Shown here piece by piece: positions 8,361 through 18,400 of a stretch of 64,000 nt of DNA. The translations under genes and the position numbers were made by a program. Source of the DNA: Lacibacter sp. H375. Lineage in GTDB: Bacteria > Bacteroidota > Bacteroidia > Chitinophagales > Chitinophagaceae. The stretch lies in NCBI RefSeq assembly GCF_037892425.1, contig NZ_JBBKTT010000001.1, positions 3,906,001-3,970,000 on the forward strand. Reading direction: 5' to 3'. The notes under the pieces were generated by a model. That model was given only the letters and a program-made list of their open reading frames with translations. It had not been told where the DNA came from and did no database searches. Each line of letters opens with the position of its first letter. The first letter of the stretch is position 1.

Positions 8361-10661
8361 ATGATGAACATGTTGAATAAGATAAAAGCAGGTGCATGGA
8401 TCGTGGCGTTAGGAATAACAGCGGCTGCATCTGCACAGCAGACGAAATTAACTTCCTATGTAAATCCATTGATCGGTACAGCGAAAATGGGTCATACATT
8501 TCCCGGCGCTACAGTTCCGTTTGGTATGGTACAGTTGAGTCCTGATACAGATACCTTGCAGTATTTAGATAAAGGACGTTATAACCCGAACATGTATAAA
8601 TATTGTGCGGGCTATCAGCACACCGATAAAACTATTGTTGGGTTCAGTCACACACACTTCAGCGGTACGGGACATTCTGATCTTGGTGATTTTTTAGTGA
8701 TGCCAACAGTTGGCGCATTGAAATTAAATCCGGGTGTTGCAACTGTGCCACGCAGTGGTTACCGTTCCGCTTACAGCCATGAAACAGAGAAAGCAAGTCC
8801 CGGTTATTACAGTGTGGTGTTAGATGATTACAAAGTAAAAGCAGAGTTAACTGCAACAGAGCGTGTGGGGTTTCATCAGTATACATTCCCTGAAACCATT
8901 GATGCGCATATCATTTTAGATATGGTGCATGGCATTTATAATTATCCTGAAAAGAATGTGTGGACGTTTGTTCGTGTAGAAAACGATACACTCATTACCG
9001 GTTATCGCCAAACATTGGGTTGGGCAAGAACAAGAACGGTTTATTTCGCCATTACTTTTTCAAAACCAATCAAGAGTTACGGAAGTGTAAATGAAAAACA
9101 GGAAATGTATGGTGGTTTCTGGCGCAAGTTCAACCAGAAGGAAAACTTTCCTGATCTCGCCGGTCGTCAACTGAAACTCTATTTCAACTTCGATACAAAG
9201 GCAAGCGAAAAGGTAAAGATGAAGTTTGCATTGTCGGGTGTAAGTTCAGCAGGTGCGTTACTAAATCTGCGTACCGAAATTCCGCATTGGAATTTTGAGC
9301 AGACAGCTGCCGAAGCAAGTGCTAAATGGGAGAAGGAGTTGAGTCGTGTCAAAATTGATGCAAACGAAGAAACAAAGCAGAATTTTTACACAGCGATGTA
9401 TCATGCGTTTGTTGCACCAAATACATTTATGGATGTTGATGGGCAATACCGTGGCCTTGATCAGAACAATCATAAAGCAGAAGGTTTTACCAATTACACT
9501 ACGTTTTCGTTGTGGGATACTTATCGTGCATTGCATCCGTTGTACAATATTTTGCAGCAGAAACGCAACAGCGATATGGTAAAATCGATGATGGCGCATT
9601 ACAACCAAAGTGCATTGCACATGCTACCCATCTGGAGCCATTATGCAAACGACAACTGGTGCATGAGTGGTTACCACAGTGCAGCTGTTCTGGCAGATGC
9701 AATTGTAAAAGGGACGACGGATGTTGATGCAAATGCAGCATTGAATGCATGTATTACCACTGCACGCAGAAGTAATTACGAAGGCATTGGCGATTACATC
9801 AAGTATGGTTATATCCCGACTGAAAAATCAGGCGTATCAATCTCCAATACACTGGAGTATGCCTATGATGATTGGGCCATTGCACAACTGGCAAAGAAAG
9901 TAGGTCGCATGGATGTGTATGATGAGTTTATTAAACGTTCGGTGAATTACAAAAATGTATTTGATAAAGATGGCTTTGTAAAACGCAAAGATGCAAATGG
10001 CAACTTTTTGCCCAATGCTGATCTCATGAGTACACATGGACAAGGGTTAATCGAAGGCAACTCATGGAACTATAGTTTCTTTGTTCCCCATAATCCAACT
10101 GATTTGATTGCATTAATGGGCGGTACGAAAAAGTTTTTGGCCAATATGGATTCGCTCTTCACCATGTACCTGCCCGATAAATATTTTGCAGAAACAGAAG
10201 ACATTACCCGTGAAGGTATTATTGGTACGTATGTGCATGGTAACGAACCGGCACATCATGTGGCTTACTTATACAATTTTGCTGGCAAGCCATGGAAAAC
10301 GCAGGAGCTGATCCGCCGAATCCTTGCAAACCAATACAAACCAACAGTTGACGGATTAGGTGGCAATGATGATTGCGGACAAATGAGTGCCTGGTATATT
10401 TTCAGCTCATTGGGATTTTATCCCGTAGCACCGGGTTCAGATGAATACGAAATTGGTAGCCCCATTGTAAACAATGCAGTCTTCAACTTAGAGAATGGAA
10501 AACAACTGAAGATCACGGTACAGAATCAAAGTAAAAAGAATATGTATGTGAAATCTGTTTTGATCAACGGTAACGCATTAACCGGAACAGCGATCAAACA
10601 TGCAGATCTGATGAATGGCGGAGAGATCGTATTTGTGATGACGAATAAACACGGCAAATGA
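8361..10661 (+). CDS. GH92 family alpha-mannosidase
   Basis: This 766-residue product has a signal peptide ending near AASAQQ, then the standard GH92 opening (SYVNPLIGTAKMGHTFPGATVPFGMVQ), followed by SHTHFSGTGHSDLGD, SLWDTYRALHPLYNI, an EGNSWNYSF motif (Glu565, probable general acid) and GGNDDCGQMSAWYIF (Asp670/Asp671, base region). Length is normal for the family. Its base motif is the common GNDDCGQ form, unlike the GDEDNGQ form of the preceding gene, so the two paralogues probably differ in linkage or substrate preference. It lacks the peptidase tail of its neighbour. The start could be the ATG at 8361, 8364 or 8370; all keep the signal peptide. It is in an operon with the preceding gene (1-bp gap). 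Confidence 0.95.
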   Translation: MMNMLNKIKAGAWIVALGITAAASAQQTKLTSYVNPLIGTAKMGHTFPGATVPFGMVQLSPDTDTLQYLDKGRYNPNMYKYCAGYQHTDKTIVGFSHTHFSGTGHSDLGDFLVMPTVGALKLNPGVATVPRSGYRSAYSHETEKASPGYYSVVLDDYKVKAELTATERVGFHQYTFPETIDAHIILDMVHGIYNYPEKNVWTFVRVENDTLITGYRQTLGWARTRTVYFAITFSKPIKSYGSVNEKQEMYGGFWRKFNQKENFPDLAGRQLKLYFNFDTKASEKVKMKFALSGVSSAGALLNLRTEIPHWNFEQTAAEASAKWEKELSRVKIDANEETKQNFYTAMYHAFVAPNTFMDVDGQYRGLDQNNHKAEGFTNYTTFSLWDTYRALHPLYNILQQKRNSDMVKSMMAHYNQSALHMLPIWSHYANDNWCMSGYHSAAVLADAIVKGTTDVDANAALNACITTARRSNYEGIGDYIKYGYIPTEKSGVSISNTLEYAYDDWAIAQLAKKVGRMDVYDEFIKRSVNYKNVFDKDGFVKRKDANGNFLPNADLMSTHGQGLIEGNSWNYSFFVPHNPTDLIALMGGTKKFLANMDSLFTMYLPDKYFAETEDITREGIIGTYVHGNEPAHHVAYLYNFAGKPWKTQELIRRILANQYKPTVDGLGGNDDCGQMSAWYIFSSLGFYPVAPGSDEYEIGSPIVNNAVFNLENGKQLKITVQNQSKKNMYVKSVLINGNALTGTAIKHADLMNGGEIVFVMTNKHGK

Positions 10662-10750
10662 TTATTGAGAAATAAACCCTGCATAGTTTTTGAACTCAGC
10701 AGGCAACATTAGCAGCAGTCTTTTAGGGTTAAACATCAGCAGTCAAGTAA

Positions 10751-10785
10751 AACGGCAACTTTCCAGTTGCCGTTACTTTTATTTT
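10751..10785 (+). terminator. Hairpin terminator between the GH92 gene and the convergent GH43 gene
   Basis: AACGGCAACT at 10751-10760 and AGTTGCCGTT at 10765-10774 form a 10-bp perfect stem with a TTCC loop, followed on the plus strand by ACTTTTATTTTAT. It ends the GH92 transcript. It lies five bases beyond the stop codon of the minus-strand GH43 gene, so it may serve both directions, though the T-rich tract is on the plus side. Confidence 0.8.
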
Positions 10786-11801
10786 ATCCTTCTTGCTTTT
10801 ACACCTTCATTCGTTATTACAACAGGCTTAATAAAGCCGTTTTCATCAAACGACAAATATTCAATACAGGTCTCTCTTGAGTTACCGTCTTTTTCGGTTA
10901 AAGGCCGGCGGTGATAAACAATATAATATTCATCAGTTCCCGGTACATTGATCACCGAATGATGTCCTGCACCTGTTGCGATCTTTGGATCCTGCTGCAG
11001 AATTTTCCCTACACGTTTAAACGGGCCGAAGGGTGAATCGCCAATAGCATAAGCCACACTATAGTTCGGGCCTGTCCAACCACCTTCCGACCACATAAAA
11101 TAATATTTACCATTGCGGATAAACATAAACGGCCCTTCCACATAACCTTCGGGTGTAATTTCTTTAAACGTAGTTGTATCGTTGAATGGAATAAAACCGG
11201 TGAAGTCGTCTTTCAGTCGTGCAATATTGCAATGTCGCCACCCGCCATAAATGAGGTAATACTTGCCATCTTGATCATGAAACACAAACTGATCAATAGG
11301 TTGTGCCCCATTATGAAATTTATCAACAAGCGGTTTGCCTAAATGATCTTTGTATGGCCCTTGTGGTTTATCTGCAACTGCAACACCAATGCCGCCGTAT
11401 TCATTGTTGTTCTGAATATCATTGGCACCAAAGAAAAGGAAGTACTGATTTTTCTTTTTAATGATCGAAGGTGCCCACACTGCACGCTTGGCCCATTTAA
11501 TGGCGGCTGTATCTAAAATACGTTCATGCTTTGTCCATGTAACAAGATCTTTCGATGAGAATGCATCAAAGAAAACCTGTTTATTGTACGGTGCTGAATA
11601 AGTAGGGTATATCCAGTACTGCTTGTTAAAGATGATGGCTTCCGGATCGGCATACCAACCTTTGAATAAGGGATTGCCAGACCAGGCAGTATCTTTTTTT
11701 GTTGGCTGTGCCACCGCTACAGCAGTAGGCAGAACGATTAATAATAAGGGCGACAGCAATTGTAAAAAGCAATTATTTAAGCGAAATATTCTGTTCATCA
11801 T
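10779..11801 (-). CDS. GH43 family glycoside hydrolase
   Basis: This 340-residue secreted enzyme has a signal peptide ending near AVAVAQ. It shows the five-bladed propeller pattern of GH43 with the catalytic triad visible: Asp52 in YADPEA (base), Asp170 in QPIDQFVF (pKa modulator) and Glu222 in YVEGPFMF (general acid). GH43 enzymes mostly act on arabinose, xylose or galactose linkages, and the exact activity cannot be read from sequence. It is transcribed opposite to the GH92 genes and diverges from the GH2 gene across about 195 bp, so it is a separate transcript of the same locus. Confidence 0.92.
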   Translation of the reverse strand: MMNRIFRLNNCFLQLLSPLLLIVLPTAVAVAQPTKKDTAWSGNPLFKGWYADPEAIIFNKQYWIYPTYSAPYNKQVFFDAFSSKDLVTWTKHERILDTAAIKWAKRAVWAPSIIKKKNQYFLFFGANDIQNNNEYGGIGVAVADKPQGPYKDHLGKPLVDKFHNGAQPIDQFVFHDQDGKYYLIYGGWRHCNIARLKDDFTGFIPFNDTTTFKEITPEGYVEGPFMFIRNGKYYFMWSEGGWTGPNYSVAYAIGDSPFGPFKRVGKILQQDPKIATGAGHHSVINVPGTDEYYIVYHRRPLTEKDGNSRETCIEYLSFDENGFIKPVVITNEGVKARRIK

Positions 11802-11996
11802 CGTATACCTGTTCTTTGAATGTTAATGTAAGAAAATTAATGCTTGTTTAGGCTACTAAAAGTAATGCAATGCGTTTAAGCCAAAACTTAATGAAAACTA
11901 AATGAACGCAAAATGCCGTTATACAGCTTTATTTTTACAAGGCTTGCCGTTTACCATCATAGGCAATATTTATTGTACACAATTATTGATTGAAAT

Positions 11997-13853
11997 ATGA
12001 AACAACTGCTTGCAGTAATCCTGCTTTTAATACTCAACCAGCTACATGCCCAGCAAACATGGAAAATTGTGCCCGGAAAGATCAGCTCTCCCTGGACCGA
12101 AAAAGTAAACACCACAAATCCATTACCGGAATATCCACGGCCACAATTGGTACGCAACAACAATTGGGTTAATCTGAATGGCCTTTGGGAATATTCCATT
12201 TTGCCACAAACTGAACAATCTATTCCTGCAGCATCACAGGGAACTATTCTTGTACCATTTGCTGTTGAATCTTCACTGTCAGGTGTGGGCAAAACAGTAG
12301 GTAAGGATAGTGTGTTGTGGTATAAACGAACAGTATCAATTCCATCCTCAAAAAATAAAAATGTATTGCTGCATTTTGGTGCGGTTGATTGGCAATGCAC
12401 CGTATTTGTAAATGGAAAAGAAGTTGGGTCACATAAAGGAGGCTACGATCCTTTTTCATTTAATATTACTGCTGCTTTAAAGAAAGGCTCTAAACAGGAT
12501 ATTGCTATTCGTGTTTGGGATCCATCTGATGATGGTCCTCAGCCAAGAGGAAAACAAGTAAAGAATCCTCATGGCATTTGGTACACACCTGTCACCGGCA
12601 TTTGGCAAACAGTATGGGCAGAGTTTGTAGCTCCAACTTATATTACTGAAACAAAACAAACACCTGATGTTGATCGCAAGTCGGTGCGTGTAAGTGCAAA
12701 AGTTGAAAACATGCAGGCAGGTGATCAACTTGTTATCAGTGCTTGGGATGGCACAACAAAAGTCGCTGAGCAAACTGTTGCAACAAGCAATGAAGTTACA
12801 TTGGCCGTTGCAAATCCTAAATTATGGTCAACAACAAATCCGTTTTTATACGATCTTAAGTTTACAGTTTTGCGTAAAGGAAAAGCCATTGATGAAGCAA
12901 CCAGTTATTTTGCTATGCGCAAAATTTCTATGAAGCCTGACGCAAGTGGTATTCAGCGTATGATGTTGAATGATCAGTTTTTATTTCAATATGGTCCTTT
13001 AGACCAGGGTTGGTGGCCTGATGGTTTATACACTGCACCAACAGATGCAGCGTTGAAGTTCGATATCGAAAAAACAAAAGAGATGGGCTTTAACATGATT
13101 CGTAAACATGTGAAAGTAGAACCTGCACGTTGGTATTACTATTGCGATATGATGGGAATGTTGGTGTGGCAGGATATGCCAAGTGGCGATTTGGGTAACA
13201 ATTGGGAAAGCCGCCCGGGTATTTATGGTCGTGCAACAGATAAGCAACGAACTGCAGAATCGGAATCGATCTTTCGCAATGAATGGACAGAGATCATGCA
13301 GGATCTGCACAACTTTCAGAGTATTGTTGTATGGGTTCCATTCAATGAAGCATGGGGTCAATTCAAAACAAAAGAAATTGTTGAATGGACGATGCAGAAA
13401 GATCCATCTCGTTTAGTGAATACAGCAAGTGGTGGCAACTTTGAAGATGTAGGTCATATTACTGACTTGCATAATTATCCTGAACCTTTAATGCCGCAAC
13501 CTGAATTGTTTGGTAAGAGTACCATATTAGTGTTAGGAGAGTTTGGTGGTTTAGGTTTGCCGGTAGAAAATCATACATGGCAGGAAAAGAATAACTGGGG
13601 CTACCAGAGTTTTAAAAATAGTACGGAGTTGTGGAACAGGTACGCTGAGTTCGTTAATCGCATCCCTGCACTTATTACAAAAGGATTATCTGCAGCAGTA
13701 TACACCCAAACAACTGATGTGGAAGTGGAAACAAACGGCATTATGACCTACGACCGTAAAGAAATTAAAATGCCTGTTGAAAAATTATTCCAGTTGCACC
13801 AGCAATTGTACAAGGTAAATTTTGAAATGAAAGGCTCAATGACCAAGCAATAG
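11997..13853 (+). CDS. GH2 family beta-glycosidase (galactosidase/glucuronidase-like)
   Basis: This 618-residue secreted protein has a signal peptide ending near LHAQQ. Domains run in order: jelly-roll sugar-binding domain (LNGLWEYSI, AVDWQCTVFVNGKEVGSHKGGYDPF), Ig-like sandwich, then the TIM barrel (GFNMIRKHVKVEPARWYYYCDMMGMLVWQDMP). The probable acid/base is Glu451 in PFNEAWGQ and the probable nucleophile is Glu515 in VLGEFGGLG. Members cleave terminal beta-galactose, beta-glucuronate or beta-mannose. A beta-mannosidase or beta-galactosidase role would fit N-glycan-like substrates, but this is inference. No terminator is obvious after it. Confidence 0.9.
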   Translation: MKQLLAVILLLILNQLHAQQTWKIVPGKISSPWTEKVNTTNPLPEYPRPQLVRNNNWVNLNGLWEYSILPQTEQSIPAASQGTILVPFAVESSLSGVGKTVGKDSVLWYKRTVSIPSSKNKNVLLHFGAVDWQCTVFVNGKEVGSHKGGYDPFSFNITAALKKGSKQDIAIRVWDPSDDGPQPRGKQVKNPHGIWYTPVTGIWQTVWAEFVAPTYITETKQTPDVDRKSVRVSAKVENMQAGDQLVISAWDGTTKVAEQTVATSNEVTLAVANPKLWSTTNPFLYDLKFTVLRKGKAIDEATSYFAMRKISMKPDASGIQRMMLNDQFLFQYGPLDQGWWPDGLYTAPTDAALKFDIEKTKEMGFNMIRKHVKVEPARWYYYCDMMGMLVWQDMPSGDLGNNWESRPGIYGRATDKQRTAESESIFRNEWTEIMQDLHNFQSIVVWVPFNEAWGQFKTKEIVEWTMQKDPSRLVNTASGGNFEDVGHITDLHNYPEPLMPQPELFGKSTILVLGEFGGLGLPVENHTWQEKNNWGYQSFKNSTELWNRYAEFVNRIPALITKGLSAAVYTQTTDVEVETNGIMTYDRKEIKMPVEKLFQLHQQLYKVNFEMKGSMTKQ

Positions 13854-14004
13854 AAATGCTCTTTCTCTTCCTTAAATGATAAATTAAGTGTAAGCCTGAT
13901 GTGTCGTCAATAACAATTGGTTAAGTATTGATGTTTTCGGGCTCACACTTTGTGTTATTAAATTGCATGGTGGAATTGCAAACTGCTTATTAAATAAAAT
14001 GGCG

Positions 14005-14442
14005 ATGATAAAAAATCGTATTCTTTGTTTGGTCTTGGCTTTTTTCACATGTCATTTCCTGGTTGCACAGGGTAAGTACTATAAGGAGATGAAGCAGTTG
14101 CAGACAGCTATTCAAAAAAAAATCTACGATAGTTCAGCTGGTTATTATAAAGATGTGGTTTCGTCAAAGCCAAACGATAATCCGTATTCATATCTCTGGC
14201 CCATTTGCGCTATGTAACAGGCCGTGCATGAAATTGAACAGCTGGAGAAGAAAACAAACTTGGTGCATCCTATGTTGCGCATCATTCATGATTATTATGA
14301 CCCTGCACCACCTGCACCCGGCTATGCATCATACATTATGAAATTGAAAGGTGGTAATCGTTTTTACAACGATAAACAATGGATCGGCATTGTATCGCCG
14401 GATGCTTATAGTAAAAAAAAGAGAAGCGCAACATCTCAATAA
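14005..14442 (+). pseudogene. Remnant of a GH76-like (endo-alpha-mannanase family) gene, N-terminal part
   Basis: The frame begins with ATG at 14005 and a good signal peptide (MIKNRILCLVLAFF...VAQ). It continues into a six-hairpin glycosidase start resembling bacterial GH76 (YSYLWPICAM, then QAVHEIEQLEKKT, PAPGYASYIMKLKGG, RFYNDKQWIGI). An in-frame TAA at 14215-14217 breaks it between CAM and QAV. The remaining GH76 body, including the catalytic paired aspartates, is missing; after about 140 codons the frame ends at 14442 and GH43-like sequence starts. The family call rests on remembered motif patterns. The stop and truncation make it almost certainly non-functional. A GH76 would fit the mannan theme of the locus. 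Confidence 0.65.
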
Positions 14443-14658
14443 CAGTGTGTATGCACCGGGCCATAATTCATTCTTCAAATCCCCCGATGGAAAAGAGAAT
14501 TGCATTTATATCACGCCAACTCCAAACCCAATCAGGGCTGCGTTAGCTTTCGCTAACCACATGCACAAAAATTTACCAGCAACAAAGATGGCACACCGAA
14601 TTTTGGAATACCTGTTAGAGAAGGAGAAGTGTTGACTGTTCCCTCTGGTTCAAACTAA
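14430..14658 (+). pseudogene. Remnant of the C-terminal end of a GH43 gene, frameshifted
   Basis: In frame 2, residues from 14438 read NNSVYAPGHNSFFKSPDGKE, the PGHNSF-KSPDG-E segment of GH43 enzymes. From about 14533 the match moves to frame 1 (QGC), is interrupted by a stop at 14554-14556, and resumes as QKFTSNKDGTPNFGIPVREG, then EVLTVPSGSN and a stop at 14656-14658, which is how such GH43 proteins end. So only the last 70 or so codons of a GH43 survive, with at least one frameshift and one nonsense codon. The junction with the GH76-like piece around 14420-14440 looks like a deletion that removed the end of one gene and most of the next. Confidence 0.65.
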
Positions 14659-15000
14659 CCAGAAAACAAAACTTACAGCTACGAACAATTTCAATAGTAC
14701 CTAATTATTTCTTTAAGCAACTTGTTGGCCGTAATTTTATACTCATTCTTCTTCCTTTCAATTTTGACGTTCTATTAATTGCTTAATTGACAATTGCACA
14801 ATTCAATTTTAGGCAACCGTTTGCGCATACAAGTTATATGCAAACTATATTACATTAGTAGACCTTAAATCCTCCAGCCTTATCGATGTATAGTGATGAA
14901 ACAGTTTTGATAACTGTTAGCGAATACTATTGCCATAACAATTTAACCGGTACCATAAACTGCAACAATTTTTATTATTCAACAACCAAAACTGTTATTC
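14659..15000. other. Intergenic region without recognisable features
   Basis: This is 342 bases of AT-rich sequence between the pseudogene remnant and the next gene. I see no coding pattern, RNA gene or strong hairpin. It presumably carries the promoter of the 15001 gene, but no clear TAnnTTTG element stands out. Confidence 0.5.
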
Positions 15001-15459
15001 ATGAAAAGAGACAGAATTCTGCAAAGTGCAGCATGGCTATTGCTATGCATGCTGTTTAATTATTCTGCAACAGCGCAGAGTAAAGTGAAACCGCCACAAT
15101 GGGTTACTATGATGGATGACCCGAACGTAAACTATTTTGAAGCGGTTAAAAATTTCAATGATTATTGGAAGACACGTGAAAAACCTGTTGAAGAAGGCGA
15201 ACTGTTTGAATCGGTTGGCGACAAGGCGAAAGAGCAATCGATCAAACAAAAGAAAGGAAGATTAACAACAGAAGACGCTGCAAAGAAATATGCGTTTGAG
15301 TACAAGCGCTTTTTGTGGTGGATGAGAGAAGTGGAACCCTTTGTACAGCCAGATGGCAAAATAAAAGGAATGAACGACCGCATTAATGAATGGAGAACCC
15401 AACAACAGCAGCGAAAGACACAGGAGCAGAAGGAAAAAGAAAAAACATCCGACCAATAA
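15001..15459 (+). CDS. Small secreted protein of unknown function, partner of the T9SS cargo gene
   Basis: This 152-residue protein has a signal peptide ending near SATAQS. The mature part is charged and mostly helical: WVTMMDDPNVNYFEAVKNFNDYW, a central KKYAFEYKRFLWWMREVEP segment, and a C-terminal Gln/Lys/Glu-rich tail that may form a coiled coil. No enzyme motif is visible. It lies 38 bp before the large propeller/T9SS protein in the same direction, so the two are probably co-transcribed and may act together at the cell surface. I do not recognise the family and assign no function. Confidence 0.8.
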   Translation: MKRDRILQSAAWLLLCMLFNYSATAQSKVKPPQWVTMMDDPNVNYFEAVKNFNDYWKTREKPVEEGELFESVGDKAKEQSIKQKKGRLTTEDAAKKYAFEYKRFLWWMREVEPFVQPDGKIKGMNDRINEWRTQQQQRKTQEQKEKEKTSDQ

Positions 15460-15497
15460 TTGAAACGATTGTTTGATTAACCAACAACTACTGTAAA

Positions 15498-18400
15498 ATG
15501 AAAAAAATATTTTTACCTACGATCGTAACGATCGTATTTGTTCTCTTATTCCATTATCCTTCTTCCGCACAATCCTCCAACTGGACAGAGATTGGTCCGA
15601 TTGCTTTTCCAACAAATGTTTCAGGACAGATCAACGGTATAGGCCGTGTTTCGCAGATTAAGTTCGATCCTGTAAATCCTCTTCGTATGTATGCCGTATT
15701 GCCGCACAGCGTTTTTGTAAGTAATGATACTGCAACAACCTGGGCTGTTGTACCTGGTACTAATGTATTTCCCACAGGTACTGGTCTTGCATCTATCTGC
15801 ATCGACTATACGAATAACAATACATTGTATTTAGGTACAGGTGATGCTAACTATTACAGCAATGGAAGCGGTGTATGGAAATCGACAGATGGAGGTGCCT
15901 CGTTTGCATTAAGTAATACCGGCATGGGTAACAAACTCGTAATAGAAATTTTAATGTCGCCAACAAATAACAATGTATTGGTGGCAGCTGCAAACGACGG
16001 TTTATATAAAACAACAAACGGTGGTACTACATGGACACTGACTTCACCTGTTGCACAAATGACAGATTTATGCATGAAGGCAGTTGCTAACAGCAGCACA
16101 CTCTATGCTGTTGCAAGAAACAATCAGAATATTTATATATCAAACGATTTTGGAAGTACGTGGACAACTACAACACTCAGTTCTACATTATTATCTAATG
16201 GAGGAAGAGTAGCTGTAACTCCCGCAAATCCAAATGTAATTTATGTGGGATATGTAGGCAGCAATACCGAAGCTCCTGTTAAAGGCGGTATCATTTATCA
16301 ATCGGTAGATGGTGGTACAAACTTTACGTTGAAGAAAGGCGATGACGCACCAAACTTAAACGGATATAATGGTAACGATAATGGGCAGGGCAATTACAAC
16401 TGGGAAATTGAAGCCGACCCAACAGATGCCAATACACTTTACACTTGTGCACATATTATCTGGAAGAGTACAAATGGCGGAACATCGTGGACACAGGCAC
16501 AAGCTAGCTGGGCATATGTTCTTCATACCGATCAGCATCATCTTGTGTTCAACCCAAATAATCATAATCAACTGTTCAATGCGAATGATGGTGGCGTATG
16601 GGTAAACCGGGATCGTGTAGCAACCAATACATGGACACCAAAATCAAATGGAATGTCCGGTACTGAGTTTTATAATTTTGGAAACAGCCATCAATACAAA
16701 CAATTGATTGGTGGAGGCACACAGGATAACGGAGAAGTGTTTTATAAAGATGGTGCATGGAAAACCAATCGTGGCGGCGATTACACCAGTAAATACTTTT
16801 TTGATAATACGAATGTGGGCAGGGCTATTTATGTTCAAAATGCAAGACACCGGGATTTGATGAATTCACCCTCTGGTTCCGAAGTTTCATTGGGTGTTCC
16901 GGGCACTGCAAGTAATAACGATTTATATGCAGCTTCATACCAAGATGCCAATGCAGGGTTTTATGCGCAGAGTAATACAACAGGTGCTGTGTATGCAGTT
17001 TATAAAACGAGCAACTTACAAACAGCAACACCGGTTTGGACAGCTTTGAACGGCTTTACACCAACCACACAGATGTATGCAATGGCCGTTTCGCCTGCTG
17101 ATGCAAATGTGTTATACATTCTGCAGAAAAATAAAACAATTGTGCGTAGTATGGATGCATTAGGAGCAGCTACATTTACCACTGTTGCTCCTGCGCCAAT
17201 GCCATCAGGCACACCACAACGTGGAAGTTTAGCAGTGTTTAAAAGCGGTGTTGTGTATATGTCGAGTGATGGGTATATCTATCGTTCGGCCGATCAGGGT
17301 GCAACATGGACATCTGTAGGAAGCGGTTCTGTTACTACAACAATAAACAGCCAACGTGTAATTAAGCTTATAGCAGACACATCGCAGGCAGCAGAGGAAA
17401 TTGTGTATGCTATCACGGCACAATCTGTTTACTATAAGAAAACAAGCAACAGCGATTGGGCTTATCTCGGCGGCAGCAACTTGCCCACTATTGCAAGCAT
17501 AACGGGCATGGACATTTTTTATGATGCTAACAATTCAAGCAATAGCGTATTGCGTGTTTCAACTTATGGCAGAGGTATATGGCAATGTTCATTGCAAAGT
17601 GCAGGTGGTGCATCGCCTGTTGTAAACATTACATCGCCTGCAAATAATGCAGCCGTTGCAGTTGGTTCAAATGTGCAGATAATTGCTACAGCAACTGATG
17701 CCGACGGAAATATTACAAAAGTTGAATTTTTCCAAAATGGTATTAAGGTTGGCGAAGATATTACATCACCCTACATTTATACGGCCAATAACATTGCAGC
17801 TGGTGGTTACGTGTTTACCGCCAAAGCAACCGATAACAGTGGCTCTTATGTTACATCCGCTCCTGTAAATATTAATGCAGTAGTCACATGTCCTGGTTCA
17901 ACCAATGTATCGAAAGGAAACCTGAATGTATTTTATTTCGATAGCCAGGAAACATCAAGTGAGAACGGTGCAGTTACAAATGCATTTGATGGAAATCCGG
18001 CAACTATCTGGCATACACAATATGGCGGTGGTGTTGCTCCCTTACCACACGAAGTGCAGTTGTCATTAGGTACAACCTATACCGTAAATAGCTTTAAATA
18101 TTTACCAAGACAGAGTGGAACAAATGGACGGGTTGGTCAGTTTGAAATCTATGTCTCAACTGATTCATTAAATTGGGGTACAGCAGTTGCTACAGGAACT
18201 TTTGCAAATGATGCAACAGAAAAAGTAATAACGTTTGCTGAGAAGCAAGGTAAATTTGTTCGTTTCCGTGCTTTGAGTGAAGTAAATGGTCAGCAATTTA
18301 CCACAGCGGCAGAAATGAATATAGGCATCTGTAATTCGGGTATTGCTCCAACAGTCTCCATTACATCACCAGCTAACAATGCAACATTCACAGCTCCGGC

